Assembly: GCA_021798235.1 (NCBI GenBank)
Contig: JAJZMO010000247.1
Location: 1 to 7,078, forward strand
Length of the DNA stretch: 7,078 bases
Source: Acidobacteriota bacterium
GTDB lineage: Bacteria > Acidobacteriota > Terriglobia > Terriglobales > Acidobacteriaceae
Direction: 5' to 3'
Below are positions 6,440 to 7,078 of the stretch, one piece after another (the stretch's first letter is position 1; each line of letters starts with the position of its first letter). Under the pieces are notes generated by a model, which searched no databases, was not told where the DNA came from, and saw nothing but the letters and a program-made list of their open reading frames with translations. The translations under genes were made by a program, and so were the position numbers.

Positions 6440-6862
6440 TTGCAGATTCGCGCGGGTCAAAAAAAACTAGACAGGCAGTTTGCGTCGGGAAGGGCGACAG
6501 CATGGCTCGGCGCAAGAGCTCGACTGGGTGCAGTAGCGTGTGTGCTGGTGCTGATCGCCGCAGGCTGTCGCCATTTGCCGCCTTCCAAGCCGCTCGACCA
6601 ACTGACGCCCGTGGAGCGGCAGGGCCACGGGATCTTCCAGGCCAACTGCGCTCGCTGCCACAACGCCAACTCCACACGCGCGCTGCATGGGCCGGGCCTG
6701 CAGGCGCTTTACAAGCAGCCCTATTTGCCCAGCGGCGCACCGGCCAATGATGATCGCGTTCGTTCTGTCATCGAACATGGCCGCAACATGATGCCCGCCT
6801 TCGGCAACGATTTGAACGAAGAGCAGATGCAGGCGCTGCTGGCCTACTTGCATACTTTATGA
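6440..6862 (+). CDS. Class I cytochrome c, probable lipoprotein
   Basis: This is a mono-heme electron carrier on the periplasmic side. The heme attachment motif CARCH is at 70-74 (Cys70, Cys73, axial His74), within GIFQANCARCHNANSTRALHGPGL. The likely second axial ligand is Met117 or Met118 in GRNMMPAFGNDL, followed by the family's C-terminal helix EEQMQALLAYLHTL. The order Cys-x-x-Cys-His, then GPGL, then MPAF fits the cytochrome c6/cbb3-subunit III-like fold. The N-terminus has an unusually long polar region (about 28 residues) before the hydrophobic stretch LGAVACVLVLIAAGC; Cys43 looks like a lipobox cysteine (IAAGC), so the protein may be lipid-anchored. It starts at TTG. Its stop overlaps the next gene's start by ATGA, which suggests translational coupling and a shared role. 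The specific redox partner cannot be read from the sequence. Confidence 0.88.
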   Translation: MQIRAGQKKLDRQFASGRATAWLGARARLGAVACVLVLIAAGCRHLPPSKPLDQLTPVERQGHGIFQANCARCHNANSTRALHGPGLQALYKQPYLPSGAPANDDRVRSVIEHGRNMMPAFGNDLNEEQMQALLAYLHTL

Positions 6863-7078
6863 GCCAACAAGACACGAACCATTCGCAAAACCTTGGCACG
6901 CACGCCGCTGAGGAAACAGAGTCCACAGAGTCGACTGCAACGGATACGCCAGCCCAACCCACTGCGCTGCCCGGCGTGGCCGCCATCGCGCTCTGGCTGC
7001 TGGTGGAGTCGTTAATCGGTGTGGCGGGAGTCTTCAAGGGGCAATTTCCCGGCCACTCCACGCGGTTGTCCGTGCTGG
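6859..7078 (+). CDS. Partial membrane protein, cut by the window edge
   Basis: An open frame starts at the ATG that overlaps the cytochrome c stop (ATGA) and runs without a stop to the right edge, giving 73 residues. The first 37 or so residues are polar, rich in Thr, Ser, Glu and Gln (MSQQDTNHSQNLGTHAAEET and on), and look disordered. A hydrophobic segment (about 38-59, PGVAAIALWLLVESLIGVAGVF) follows and is probably the first transmembrane helix. A loop with FKGQFPGHSTRLSVL comes next, where a second helix may begin. I do not recognise the family. The tight overlap suggests it is co-produced with the cytochrome and could be its membrane partner, but that is inference from position alone. 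Confidence 0.65.
   Translation, partial: MSQQDTNHSQNLGTHAAEETESTESTATDTPAQPTALPGVAAIALWLLVESLIGVAGVFKGQFPGHSTRLSVL

Overview
The window looks like a piece of a moderately GC-rich chromosome from an Acidobacteriota member, probably of the Terriglobia/Acidobacteriaceae type. This rests on three recollections rather than a search: the character of the ACP and FabF proteins, a small membrane protein resembling the DUF6526 family that I associate with acidobacteria, and an intergenic repeat of the 'GTCATTCC.AGCGGAGTCGA' kind that is scattered through many acidobacterial genomes. No phage, transposon, CRISPR, tRNA or rRNA feature is visible. Most of the content is housekeeping.

Layout: on the minus strand, acpP (1260-1502) and fabF (10-1257) form a tight fatty-acid synthesis operon with a 2-nt gap. 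It is driven by a good sigma70-type promoter about 110-140 bp upstream of acpP, and the roughly 105-nt leader holds two hairpins, a palindrome and a short tandem repeat. rmuC runs divergently on the plus strand (1745-3115) and encodes a membrane-anchored coiled-coil protein with a nuclease-like domain. It converges on folP (dihydropteroate synthase, minus, 3202-4119), and the dispersed repeat lies in the 86-bp gap between them.

folP and dacB (D-Ala-D-Ala carboxypeptidase, plus, 4243-5850) diverge from a 123-bp region. Each has a -10-like hexamer only 6-7 nt before its ATG and no Shine-Dalgarno sequence, so both transcripts may be leaderless. Next come a DUF6526-like two-helix membrane protein (5963-6400, GTG start), a lipoprotein-type class I cytochrome c (6440-6862, TTG start), and a membrane protein overlapping it by ATGA that runs off the right edge (6859 onward).

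Functionally the window covers acyl-chain elongation (AcpP carries, FabF condenses), folate synthesis (FolP), peptidoglycan trimming (DacB), genome maintenance (RmuC) and an electron-transfer pair of unknown partner. No clearly new system is present. The items most worth a second look are the structured acpP leader, the paired leaderless promoters, the dispersed repeat and the cytochrome/membrane-protein pair.
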